Below, one piece after another: positions 36,085 through 45,554 of a DNA stretch of 64,000 bases (position 1 is its first letter; each line of letters opens with the position of its first letter). The stretch is from NCBI GenBank assembly GCA_008973525.1, contig WACJ01000520.1:2108001-2172000 (forward strand), written 5' to 3'. The notes beneath the pieces are model-generated. The model saw only the letters and a program-made list of their open reading frames with translations, searched no databases and was not told the DNA's origin. The DNA comes from Stenopsyche tienmushanensis. Lineage: Eukaryota > Arthropoda > Insecta > Trichoptera > Stenopsychidae. A program made the position numbers and the translations under genes.

Positions 36085-36200
36085 ACCATAAACTTGTCTA
36101 TTTTATTATATATTACACAAACGCCCTTTGATTAGTGAATTAATTTTAAATCGCGTTAAATATAGAATTCATATATATCCACTTATTGTAAATTAACTGC
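36085..36200 (-). repeat. Family 1 tail end, minus copy
   Basis: CCTTTGATTAGTGAATTAAT then TTAAATCGCGTTAAATATAG is the reverse complement of the tail end. Confidence 0.5.
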
Positions 36201-37140
36201 AATGCATAAAAGTAACTGATTGAATTCATTCACCCAACGACTTTTATGACATCATTACTGTATTCAATCAAGCATTTTTACCGAGAAATATTCAGTAATT
36301 ATATGGAGTTTATATTCGAATTTTCAAATGGGCTATAAAATTAAAGCGAATCCGAGACTCATTAAAGTATGCAAAGTTATCCTTAGTAGCCAAGGACTTA
36401 AGTTAATGTTCCTTTGCGTATTTTATTATTACTTCTGCTTGCAAGTGAGTTCTTTGTCTTGCAGATGGTATGCTCGTTTTTGCTCTTAAGACAGAAAATT
36501 TCATCATGATGAAACTTTTTAATCAAAGAGCAACATTCTCATGAGCAGTGTACATTTTTAAAAATTCCAAAAAGCGCACAGCGGACACAAAAGCACCGTG
36601 GAGTCTTCATTGTAGACATTATGATCTGAGCAGAAATGAGTTTCGGGAGTGCTTAGTTTCAGCTGAAAAGTTTCCTAATTATGCGAGCGACAATACCTGA
36701 ACAGTGATAAAACCTTATGATGCAGCGCTATTAACTCAGTTCCAGCTCTTCATTTCTGCATTGTGCACCCAATGCACTTATACTGTTCGAAATTATCACC
36801 ACTCATATGCGAGAGAATTGAATTTAAATTGGTTTAAAATTATCAGCGAATATATTAGGCTGATGCATAAGCAATGTCGTATTTTTACATAGGCTATGAT
36901 ATAATATTTCTAACCAACTGTGTTAATATCTATGCTTAATATTGCCTTTGTATTATACAGAGGAGGGTTTCTTCCAAATTTTTTTTCAGTCTAACGCCAG
37001 CGGTCGTATTATAAAGAACCCTTGTGAATTTTTAAAATGTCAGGAAAAAAAATGCATATTCGACACATTTTGAATTTAATAAAGGCCATAACGTAACAGT
37101 GACAATCAAAAACATATGTGATATGTACGCCAGAGATGCT
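36200..37140. other. Intergenic, unassigned
   Basis: No gene or clear repeat recognised. Confidence 0.3.
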
Positions 37141-37147
37141 ATCCTAT

Positions 37148-37470
37148 TTCATAACGATATTCCCATTATTAGAGTCGATGTGTAGTAAATACATCACCGG
37201 TAGGGAAAGGTTAATATAACAATTTGAAAAACATATATGTGCTGTATAAATGTATACATAGATTAGACATTTAATGCCCCTAGGCGTCACCTAAGCTCGT
37301 CAATTAGTAATTACGCCACTGTTTCCAAGCGTCCAGATTTAGGCGGGAATGTCTTGGCTTAGTAGCCTTTATCGTGCTGGTGAAATGTATGATTCTGTTA
37401 GATAAATTTTTCAATCCAGAATTTTTCGGGATTACGTTTACTAATCCCGGGATTCATGAGCACCTAACGA
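37148..37470 (+). repeat. Family 4 repeat copy
   Basis: CATTATTAGAGTCGATGTGT, AAATACATCACCGGTAGGG, then GCGTCCAGATTTAGGCGGGA, TTAGTAGCCTTTATCGTGCT and TTTTTCGGGATTACGTTTAC. An insertion of about 100 bp separates the two halves compared with the 8-kb copy. Confidence 0.6.
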
Positions 37471-37599
37471 CCCTCATTCTGCAATAATGACACATCATAA
37501 ATTAAAAGAGTTAATTGGGATGTTTAAAAGCATCCACCCTATTCTCCTGACTTAGCCCCTTCTGATTTTCATATGCTTTTATCTCAACAAAATTATTTA

Positions 37600-37850
37600 A
37601 TGAGAGAGAGAGAGATCTGGCTGCGAGAAGGACGTCCTCCCGTAGCCAAGGCCAACCAGCAACGGTGCAAGAAGCGATCGTCGGTAATTACAGGTACAAT
37701 GTCCCTGCATCGCCACAGAAGATGGCGATGTTAAAATAGCACAATACATCTAAAGAGAGACGGAAGATGTCGCTGTTAATCTGGCGAATTAAATCTGCTC
37801 AGATTAACGGCGCTATTGCATAGGAATGATAAATCGCCCACACTATAAAA
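37600..37850 (+). repeat. Family 3 repeat copy
   Basis: AGAGATCTGGCTGCGAGAAG, GCAAGAAGCGATCGTCGG, GGAAGATGTCGCTGTTAATC, AAATCTGCTCAGATTAACGG and the end AAATCGCCCACACTATA. Confidence 0.65.
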
Positions 37851-37859
37851 AATCTGAAA

Positions 37860-39020
37860 ATATTCATTTTTGCTTTCTTTTTTAAAAATACGACATTATT
37901 TACGCATCAACCTAATATTTTATTGCCTAAAGGCGACGACTTGTATGTCGTATCATGTGCATGTATACCACATGCAGTATTGCGGGATCGTTAGCGGCTT
38001 TTGAGCATTTCTTGTTCAGGGTTGTCACAACGCATGATGATTTATTATATTTTATTATTGAAGTTATATTATCCGCCATCAAAACTGATTTTTTATTTGG
38101 AATTTTCTCAATTTACTAATAGTACTAATAAGAATAGTATTTTTACAAGGCATTTTAACCAATACATCCCAAAATAAATTCAGTTACATAGCAAAGTTCA
38201 TTCGATGGGTAGCCCTGATGACTTCTGTTGAGTTTATTTAAATAAATAGAAACACCAATTTTCATTAAAATTTGAATACATGTTTGGATTCACCAAAATG
38301 TGTCCCTAGCATAATAATTTTTAGATATTAAAAAATATATTTTTTTCTGCGAAAAAACATAGCGACTCACCGGCGAGTCGCTGACGCTCAAGTGATTAAG
38401 GCCCATTTGAGGCGGATTTAATTGAATTTTTCGCTCGTTATTTTTAAGGCGCATTTCAACGCCGCCCCGAAGCCAAGGGATGGTCTCTTTTATTTTGGCA
38501 AGTGTTGAAATAAAGCAAAAATATGCTCATTTTTATGGTGCATTGACGACTTCCACTTCTTGGCTCCTCGTCGTAATGGCCACCAGCACCATCTCTCGGC
38601 AATTAAATTTATCGACGTGTAACAGGAAGCAATAAAAGTGCGTTTAATGAGCGTGAAAATAAGCCATTCTCAACGCCCCTTGTGAATTGGAGCTAAAACA
38701 AAAGGCCGCCTCTGGATTGGCCCTAAACACTTCCGATCCTCGTCCAATCAACGAACGGGGGCAAAAATATTTTTCTTGTATCGAATTACATAGGACCCTA
38801 CCGGCATGCCCTACAAGTACACGTGTACTTGTTTTTTCGGTAAACATTGACGGGGGTCACAGCGGGAGAAGCGCCATTTTTATTTTGTCCGTACCATCAT
38901 GTTGAAAGTCTGGCATGCGTTCCACATAAGATCAGAAGTAGGGAACCTTTTTTTACATGGATGGCATTTCAGCACTTCACTTCACGTGAGCCTCCATTTT
39001 CGTATAATACTATCAATGTG
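37860..39020. other. Intergenic, largely unique
   Basis: No gene recognised. AGCGACTCACCGGCGAGTCGCT at about 38,361-38,382 forms a hairpin with perfect 8-bp arms. 38,400-39,020 has balanced composition and ATTA/TTTATG-type sites. Weak candidate for regulatory DNA. Confidence 0.3.
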
Positions 39021-39021
39021 A

Positions 39022-39263
39022 CTGATAAAATTATTTTTTGCTGAGACACGGACTAAAACTCGCAAAATTCCCGATTTCCCGACAAATTATTTATTTCCGT
39101 CTCTGCATATTAATACTTATATAGTATAATACTTTGATGTGGTTCGTAATTATATTACAGAGGAATATAAAAAAATCTGAAGCCCGTATCTATTATATTT
39201 CATAACGATATTCCCATTATTAGAGTCGAGGTGTAGTAAATACATCACCGGTAGGGAGAGGTT
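39022..39263 (+). repeat. Family 4 repeat copy, 5' half
   Basis: GCTGAGACACGGACTAAAAC, CCCGATTTCCCGACAAATTA, ATTATTAGAGTCGAGGTGTA and ATACATCACCGGTAGGGAGA, close to 7,861-8,080. The second half is missing. Confidence 0.6.
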
Positions 39264-39264
39264 A

Positions 39265-40630
39265 TAACTTATTTGGAGGTGGAATGGAATAATGAAAAGG
39301 GTCATAAACTGAATATTTGGTCGAAACGATAATATTTATTCGGCACAGACGAGAATCGATTCACTCCTGTGACCGACTACGGTACGTCCCACATTTCTTC
39401 CGAGAAGTGCGCACCGTTCGAAAAAATAAAATGTAAACGACGCATAAAAGTCAATGTTTTCATACTTCGATCGCCACTTTATCTTTTACGAGCGTCATTC
39501 GGTCATTGTGGCATTTTGTTGTTCGTAACATATAACTGTCCAATATATCCCGGCTTAATTGTGCAGCATCAGGTCTTACCGGCGTCCCCACAAAGAAGTC
39601 AGCAGGGGGTCCCCCAACTACCATGGCTTCGTCATGCCTGCACTGATAAATATTCGATAAATGCACTGTCCTCCAAATTTATAAACGCATTATCCTCCTA
39701 TTCTTCCCTTTTGAGTGTCCCATTAAAATAATAATTTCCTTTATGGTCATGACTGATGCGTATTATTTTATATTTATTTAGATAATACAATAAATTCTGC
39801 ATTTACTTATGCTGCGTTTTGAATATTTGTGTTGTAGCATTGCCCTGCCTGGCTTATGGGGGGTCGCTATCTTCGTCGCTGCGACTTGAAGGTGGCTTTG
39901 TTCGCACGCGAATCCACGATTGAGAGCGTCTTGGCGCGATGCGTGATCAATGGTCCTAACCTACGAGTCGGCTATGATGAACGACGGAACACGTCACGTT
40001 CATTCGCTAGGGGTAAGAAGTCTAAATGAAGCAAGTGCTGCAGATTTCAATAAGATGTCGAATAATTGGCACAACGTATTTATTCAATAAACTCACATGA
40101 GGGTAGACACTTTGTCAGAGCGTCTTCTTGAACTCGAAGTTGGTCGTCTTCTCAAAAATCCTCTCCCGTCGGGTCTAGAAACAAAGAGCGGATATCTTCC
40201 TCCATCGGGGGTGAGGTCGAAGAGCTGATCGACTTCTTCGTCGGGGTCTGGAAGTCAATCCTGTTGTCCGAAGAGGTCCTTCTCCGTCGAGGTCTGCCCT
40301 ACAACTCTATCTTGATCGTAATGTAACATTTTTTCCTGGCTTAATATTTTCTTTTTTTGGTAATTAAGCTTAATTACTCGATTTCATCACCCTTTTTGAA
40401 AAGCCGCCACCCTTGTGGGAGGTCGGGAGTGGTGTCATCATCCAAGTACTCTTTTACAGAAATCTATTCTTAACAGAGCCGTAACTAGGGTATAAAGCGC
40501 GCGTGGTAAAGTATCCCCCCCCCCCCAAACCCGGAAATCTATTTTATTTATTTATTATAAGTTAACTAATACTATTATAAATGCAAATATAGTCCCATCT
40601 AGACGCTACGTTGATTCCATGATCGTACAG
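39265..40630. other. Intergenic; possible LTR remnant near 39.84-40.33 kb
   Basis: 39,840-40,330 has higher GC, starts close to TGTTGTAGC and on the minus strand has an AATAAATACG signal (near 40,080). That could be the remains of an LTR, but no paired LTR, primer-binding site or coding region was seen. A C10 run lies at about 40,517. Confidence 0.25.
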
Positions 40631-40635
40631 ATCAT

Positions 40636-40960
40636 AGATAATGCCGCAAAAGGCCCTAAAAGAGGACGGAGTGGCCATAAGGTTTGTATGCTCAATCGGT
40701 CCGCTTTTTGGACCGCTGATATGACGAATAAGCGGCTCGCGATCGGATACCATACTTGAACATAACGATAATGAAGAAAAGAGGGATTAGACAAGTTATT
40801 ATATATTATAAAAACGGACAGAGTCAATCAGTGTTGGTTCATGTAAAGTAGAATGGTTGAGTAAAATAAAAATCATGGGCAACTCTCGGTCGGGTGGGTA
40901 TTCTGCGTTTTGCGCCTCAAGCAGGCGCCTGCTTTGCCACGCCCTTATTTCGGCCCTGAT
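40636..40960 (+). repeat. Family 2 repeat copy
   Basis: GAGGACGGAGTGGCCATAAG, TCGGTCCGCTTTTTGGACCG, CGAATAAGCGGCTCGCGATC and the 3' extension GCAACTCTCGGTCGGGTGGG. The minus strand reads DREPLIRHISGPKSGP, like the 3.6-kb copy. Confidence 0.65.
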
Positions 40961-41185
40961 TCTTAGAAATAGAAAGTCCGAGAGTGATAGGCTTGCAGTT
41001 TTTTTCAGAATTTCCTTCCACGTTACAGTGTAACATAGGGTCATCTAAATGCCTAGATGTCCGTCATATTGGAAATAGACATCAGACACATCAATATGAT
41101 TCAAGTGTGGCCATGAAGTCACTTAAAATTGGGTATGAAGTGGCAAGTATCTAACTTGCGCCTAAAATGAAATTGATAAATGCAT

Positions 41186-41425
41186 AGTTTTTATGGGGAA
41201 GTCTAGACCCGTGGACGACCTCATTTGCGGCGAGTCAACCATCTAAGTTAGCCTCTGAGGGGGCTTTCATGATCGTACAAATCAAAGAAGGCCCCAAATG
41301 CGCATTTAGTGGCCACAAGATCCGAGTGTCTAACGGGTCCACTTTTCGAACCGCTGACAAGACGAATGAGCGCCTCGCGATCGGACGCAATACCCGAACA
41401 TGTCTACAGAACGATTACAAACAAT
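41186..41425 (+). repeat. Family 2 repeat copy
   Basis: GTTTTTATGGGGAAGTCTAG, GACCTCATTTGCGGCGAGTC, GGGTCCACTTTTCGAACCGC, AATGAGCGCCTCGCGATCGG and ACATGTCTACAGAACGATTA. It is the second copy in the same direction within about 600 bp. Confidence 0.65.
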
Positions 41426-41429
41426 CATT

Positions 41430-42080
41430 ACAAAACGAATTTGTCTGAAGAAGACTGACTGGGTTATTTAAATTTTACAATCAGTCAAAAATATTGTTTT
41501 TATTTTATTAGAATTAAAACATCGCTCAAAGCCTGACTTTGTTAATCGCCTCAATATTTACTTTTATAAAACCAAAAAATCAGGCTAAGTTAGGATTAAA
41601 ACAATCCATCTTCCAAATTTATCAGTACGATGAATTTCTTTTTCCACAATTTGAATTTAAGCCCGAAGAAACATCGATCAAACAAGAATCAATTTAAAGA
41701 AACATTGATAATCGAAACTAATTATCAACGTAATACGTTTTAAAAAGTTTAAAGGATTAACGTTCGGCATAAACATATTTAAAAAAAAACAAATAGCAAC
41801 AATCTGTTCTGCGATAACATTCAAAATATATAAATATTATTTTAACGATGTTATAAATAAAAATATTATGGATATTTAACAAATAAAATATATAAACGTG
41901 TATTTACAATATTTTATACATTTATAAAAATATATTTTAACTGAATATCTACAATTTTATAATAACAAATTAGTATTAAAATTATACAAATTGAATTTAA
42001 ATACCGCAATCGTAATTCAATACCGGCGATTTTTAAAGCATTGTATATGAATAAATAATTTTTTAGTCGGTTTATTTTTT
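41430..42080. other. AT-rich spacer before ALKBH1
   Basis: Very AT-rich, no gene or repeat recognised. A minus-strand AATAAA at 42,076-42,071 lies nine bases after the ALKBH1 stop, and others follow, so the ALKBH1 transcript probably ends here. Confidence 0.4.
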
Positions 42081-42084
42081 GCTT

Positions 42085-43521
42085 TTATTCACAATGCTCC
42101 GTATGAGCATCATCCAAATTGTTTTGACTATGATGTAGCACTTGTCTTACATTTATATTTATTCTGGAGTCTTGTAAATATTCACCGAAAGGTTTCCAAT
42201 AATTTTTATCGTTAAGTTCCTCTGAACCGTCGATAAATTCATTTGCATCCGCATTGAAATCGTCAAAAATTTCAGTGGAGTCTTCGATCTCCCACGATTG
42301 TTTATCTGCTTTAATTATCCTAGGAACTGCATGATAACAGAGGCGTGACTCTTTGGACATAATCAATATATCTCCAGAGTGCAGGAATACAGCTGTCGGC
42401 TCAATGCTTTTCGATTCTCCGCCAATTAAAAATATGGCAGACTGTCCAAAGCTAAAATAGAGAAAAATAATTAATCAAATGTTTGCAATAATTAATCAAA
42501 ATTTGATTTATGAATATTATGAGAACTTATTGCAACGTTTGAATGATGACATCAAGAAAAAACGAGCACCTCCTATTCTATCAATCTGTTTTATCTAATT
42601 CTATCAATTCTATCAACACCAACGATACTGAAGCCACGTAAATATTCAACGTCCTATACCACATATCCAACTTCAACAACATGTCTTCCCCGATTTCTAT
42701 CAAGTTCAATTTCATTTCATAATTAAATACTCACCTAATTGATATCAACGGAGCATCTAGATTTTTTTCAGAGTGATCTGTATGAGGTGCTAAGGTGGCG
42801 TTCATATGGTAATAATTCACTATGGAAGCTTCCGGTGAATAATTATCAAAGCCAAAACACGACATAATCATTTTACACAACTCGGCCAATTCCTGTGGAA
42901 ATACGTGACGATTTTTTTCGGTATAAACCTAAAAATGAACATTTTTATTATCAACGTTTAATCAATTCAATATAGATTAAACCGAGAATAAATCTTACTT
43001 TGGTATCCCAGTCGTGATGATAACCGAGTGTGGCCCATCGTAGGCTTTTTTTAAGATACTTGGCTTTATCGGGATTACCGTTTAGATATTCATCCCACCA
43101 ATCGTCGATATTAGCTAGGTCATTATGGGCGTCCAAATTTAGCTTATGCGGTTTTTTAGGATAATCTCTCAAGCATCTGGTTATCCAAAATCTTTGTCCG
43201 ATGCTATAAAATGGATTTTTCAAGTAAATAAGTCCTTTGTTTTTCTCTATTGTGAATGCCTCCCAATGGTCCGGTGGCTTTAAGCCGTATTTTAACCATT
43301 TTGAGCTTTCAGTCTCTGTATCACAGACAAATTGTGTTGCAACCTAAATAAATAATGAAATATATATACACACATAACCTCAAAATATTATTTGCAAATT
43401 TATATAATCAATGTACCTTTGGTAAGCACTCTTGTGCTAAATTAAGAGGCAGCGACAAATCAGGCGGGGGATTCCTAGCTTTGTAATATTTGAAAAGCCG
43501 CCGAAAAGCGTCGTCTGACAT
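42085..43521 (-). CDS. ALKBH1: ALKBH1-like Fe(II)/2-oxoglutarate dioxygenase
   Basis: Four exons join in phase: 43,521-43,417, 43,343-42,999, 42,928-42,735 and 42,451-42,085, giving 336 aa. All introns are GT-AG (73, 70 and 283 bp). The protein carries the AlkB core: iron ligands H199 and D201 in APHTD and H255 in CYHAVPR, plus the 2-oxoglutarate arginines in RININVR (R311, R317). SFGQSAIFLIGG and GDILIMS are typical of ALKBH1. The family demethylates 1-methyladenosine in tRNA and acts on other nucleic-acid marks, in nucleus, cytosol or mitochondria. Human ALKBH1 is 389 aa, so this one is somewhat short, mainly at the N-terminus. The start MSDDAFRRLF is chosen because an upstream ATG at 43,531 is out of frame. 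The gene diverges from NAA38. All key residues are present, so it should be active. Confidence 0.93.
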
Positions 43522-43940
43522 TACTAGCCATTAAATATTATTTGGTCTAATGAGCTCATTTTTCGTCCAAAATCTTTTATCGCCGGCAAATTGTCATCTG
43601 TCAAATATTTCAAAAATATTAAAACCATGTTACAGATAATATTAAACAATAGTTTTAGCAGTTGTAATATTTTATATTTTGTAACATTTATAAAAAATAT
43701 ATTTTTTTAAATTATATTGAAAATGTAAATACTATGAAAATAAAATATATTATTTTATTTTAAATCGCATCATTTTTGCTAATGCATTTTCCACAATAAT
43801 CATATTTTTGATAGGAAAAGGTAAATTTGCTATCAATATTTTTAATGCTCGTAAAATATACTCTTTGGTCAAATTATCAGTGGGCTGTCATTTGAGCAGA
43901 GAGGCTAGAATGTTATTAAATTTTCAATCATTATATCACT
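43522..43940. promoter_or_regulatory. Shared upstream region of ALKBH1 and NAA38
   Basis: Only 419 bp separate the two divergent start codons. The sequence is AT-rich, has no repeat in common with the rest of the window, and must hold the 5' UTRs and promoters of both genes. No TATA box is obvious among the many A/T runs. A bidirectional promoter is the natural inference. Confidence 0.5.
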
Positions 43941-44939
43941 ATGAATAACAATAATTCGGAGGAAATCACACCTGAACAACAAGAGACTGAAAAATCTCTC
44001 GTATGTATTATAAATTTAATTTCATTAATAAACGAATTTCATTAATTTAGATAATTTATAAGGAATATTTTATATAGATTATACTTAACCTCTCCTTCTA
44101 ACTTTATCCATAATTATGTTGTATATGAGCCAATACTCGCATATCAATATATTTGATGTCATATAAATACACATATTTGTGATATTCAATTGTCGAAACG
44201 TCAAAAAAATCATTATTCATATGAAGTATTTCAATAATGATGCTCGATTTTTAAATGTAAAAAAAGCGAGTTGTGTGTGAGATATCCACTCATTTTTTTT
44301 GTTCATTCGAAAGAATATTTGATGGCATTATATATGGAATATAACGTCGTTCAAATATACGCAGCGGTTTTGCTCAATGGCACGTATTCGCGTCATCCAA
44401 TTTTCGATTGCTATCGCATAAATCTTTATTTAATGATGGATTATTTTTTTCAGACGCCTTTATTATCGGAAGGCAAACAGAAACTCATAGGATGGATAGA
44501 CAAACATTTTAGAATTGTTATGACTGACGGCCGCGTACTCATAGGTTATTTCTTGTGCACGGATAGAGATGCTAATATTATTCTCGGTGAACATTTTTTA
44601 AAATATTGATTTTATAGCGCGGGCGAAATGGCATCCTAATGCAGTTTATTTCAATCAGCACCCATCCACCTCCATTCCACTTCTGACACCAGTGTAATAT
44701 GGACCGATGCTATTTCGCCCACGCTACAATTTTATAAAATACTTATAAATTGAATGCTTTTTATAACAATGCTTTCCATTCTAATTGTAGGCACATGTGA
44801 AGAATATTTAAAATCTGAAACGGACGGAGAAGAACCACGTTTTTTAGGTTTGGTGATGGTTCCGGGACGGCATATTGTTTCAATTCAACTCAATGATAAA
44901 ACGCAGCGGCGGAATCCCAATAAAAAAAATCTAACTTGA
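43941..44939 (+). CDS. NAA38: NAA38, NatC auxiliary subunit with LSm fold
   Basis: Three exons, 43,941-44,000, 44,454-44,586 and 44,791-44,939, join in phase to 113 aa; introns are GT-AG (453 and 204 bp). After an acidic N-terminus (NNNNSEEITPEQQETEKS) comes the Sm1 motif, WIDKHFRIVMTDGRVLIGYF (residues 34-53), with LCTDRDANIILG. The Sm2 part is RFLGLVMVPGRHIVSIQLND (81-100). This matches the NAA38/LSMD1 family; human NAA38 is 125 aa. In the NatC complex it helps the catalytic subunit NAA30 and NAA35 acetylate proteins starting with Met and a hydrophobic residue, on ribosomes. Intron 1 contains a repeat copy next to exon 2, and intron 2 a 112-bp MITE. An AATAAA at 45,095-45,100 may be its poly(A) signal. 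Confidence 0.93.
44205..44440 (+). repeat. Repeat in NAA38 intron 1
   Basis: Matches 57,250-57,470: GCTCGATTTTTAAA, GAGATATCC.CTC, GAAAGAATATT, ATATGGAATATAACGTCGTT and CAATTTTCGAT. It ends only about 14 bp before exon 2. The frame open through it runs on into exon 2, but the CAG acceptor at 44,451-44,453 and the join to exon 1 show it is intron. Family unknown. Confidence 0.6.
44615..44726. mobile_element. 112-bp hAT-like MITE in NAA38 intron 2
   Basis: TAGCGCGGGCGAAAT at the left and ATTTCGCCCACGCTA at the right are inverted, with one mismatch in 15. Flanking 8-mers TGATTTTA and CAATTTTA agree in 6 of 8 positions, as expected for a hAT target-site duplication, and TAGNG is a hAT-type terminus. 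It has no coding capacity. Two family 3 copies end in the same motif. Confidence 0.6.
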
Positions 44940-45554
44940 AATTAACACCGTTTATCAGTTGATATGATTCAGAGATTGATGATTTCTATTGAAAACGTTT
45001 TGGTGTCTTTTATTTATTTTCTTTCGTATTGTTATACAAAACTGTGCACTAAAATGTTTGTATTTAAAGGACGACAGGTTAATTTTTTTCTATAAATAAA
45101 GAAATATCGAGACTTTTCATACTTATCATTTATAATCGAATAAATAGTATAAAAATGATAAAAATTACATTTTTGTTTCTTCGATAGCAAACGACTTTAC
45201 GATCGCATCGACGACGAAACTACTTCGTCGAAAATGAAAACGTCGTTTTTCCAAAATACATTGGAGAGAGACAAACTCGATTTATCATTCGCGGGAAGCA
45301 TCGACGCGATCTTAAACCCGTTTGCGATCGAAAAATCACATTTTTCCATTAATATTAATCATTTCACGTTGTTATGCACGCTAAACGCAACAAAAAGTAA
45401 TAATAAACACTCAATCACAAAAGCGACGATCATAAATGTGAATACAGACACTTAAACAGGACATTGATATATCGGAATAAATATTTAATGATGACGGTAA
45501 TTGAAGTTCAGATCTACTAATATCGATAAAATAAAATTATCATTGTATTTTTTT
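44940..45554 (+). other. Spacer between NAA38 and THADA with unassigned open frames
   Basis: This holds both 3' ends of the convergent genes. The plus strand shows coding-like stretches: 44,979-45,077 opens MISIENVLVSFIYFLSYC and ends at a possible CAG/GTTAAT donor. A TTCTTCGATAG acceptor at 45,187 precedes a stretch open in two frames, one containing MKTSFFQNTLERDKLDLSFA up to 45,455. I recognise no family. A small extra gene is possible; chance is as likely. Confidence 0.25.

Noticed and set aside
39840..40330. Complete LTR retrotransposon
   Set aside because: No second LTR, primer-binding site or gag/pol frame is visible.
44271..44453. Upstream extension of NAA38 exon 2 as coding
   Set aside because: It is repeat sequence, has a clear TTTTTTTCAG acceptor at its end, and exon 1 with the usual acidic N-terminus fits in phase.
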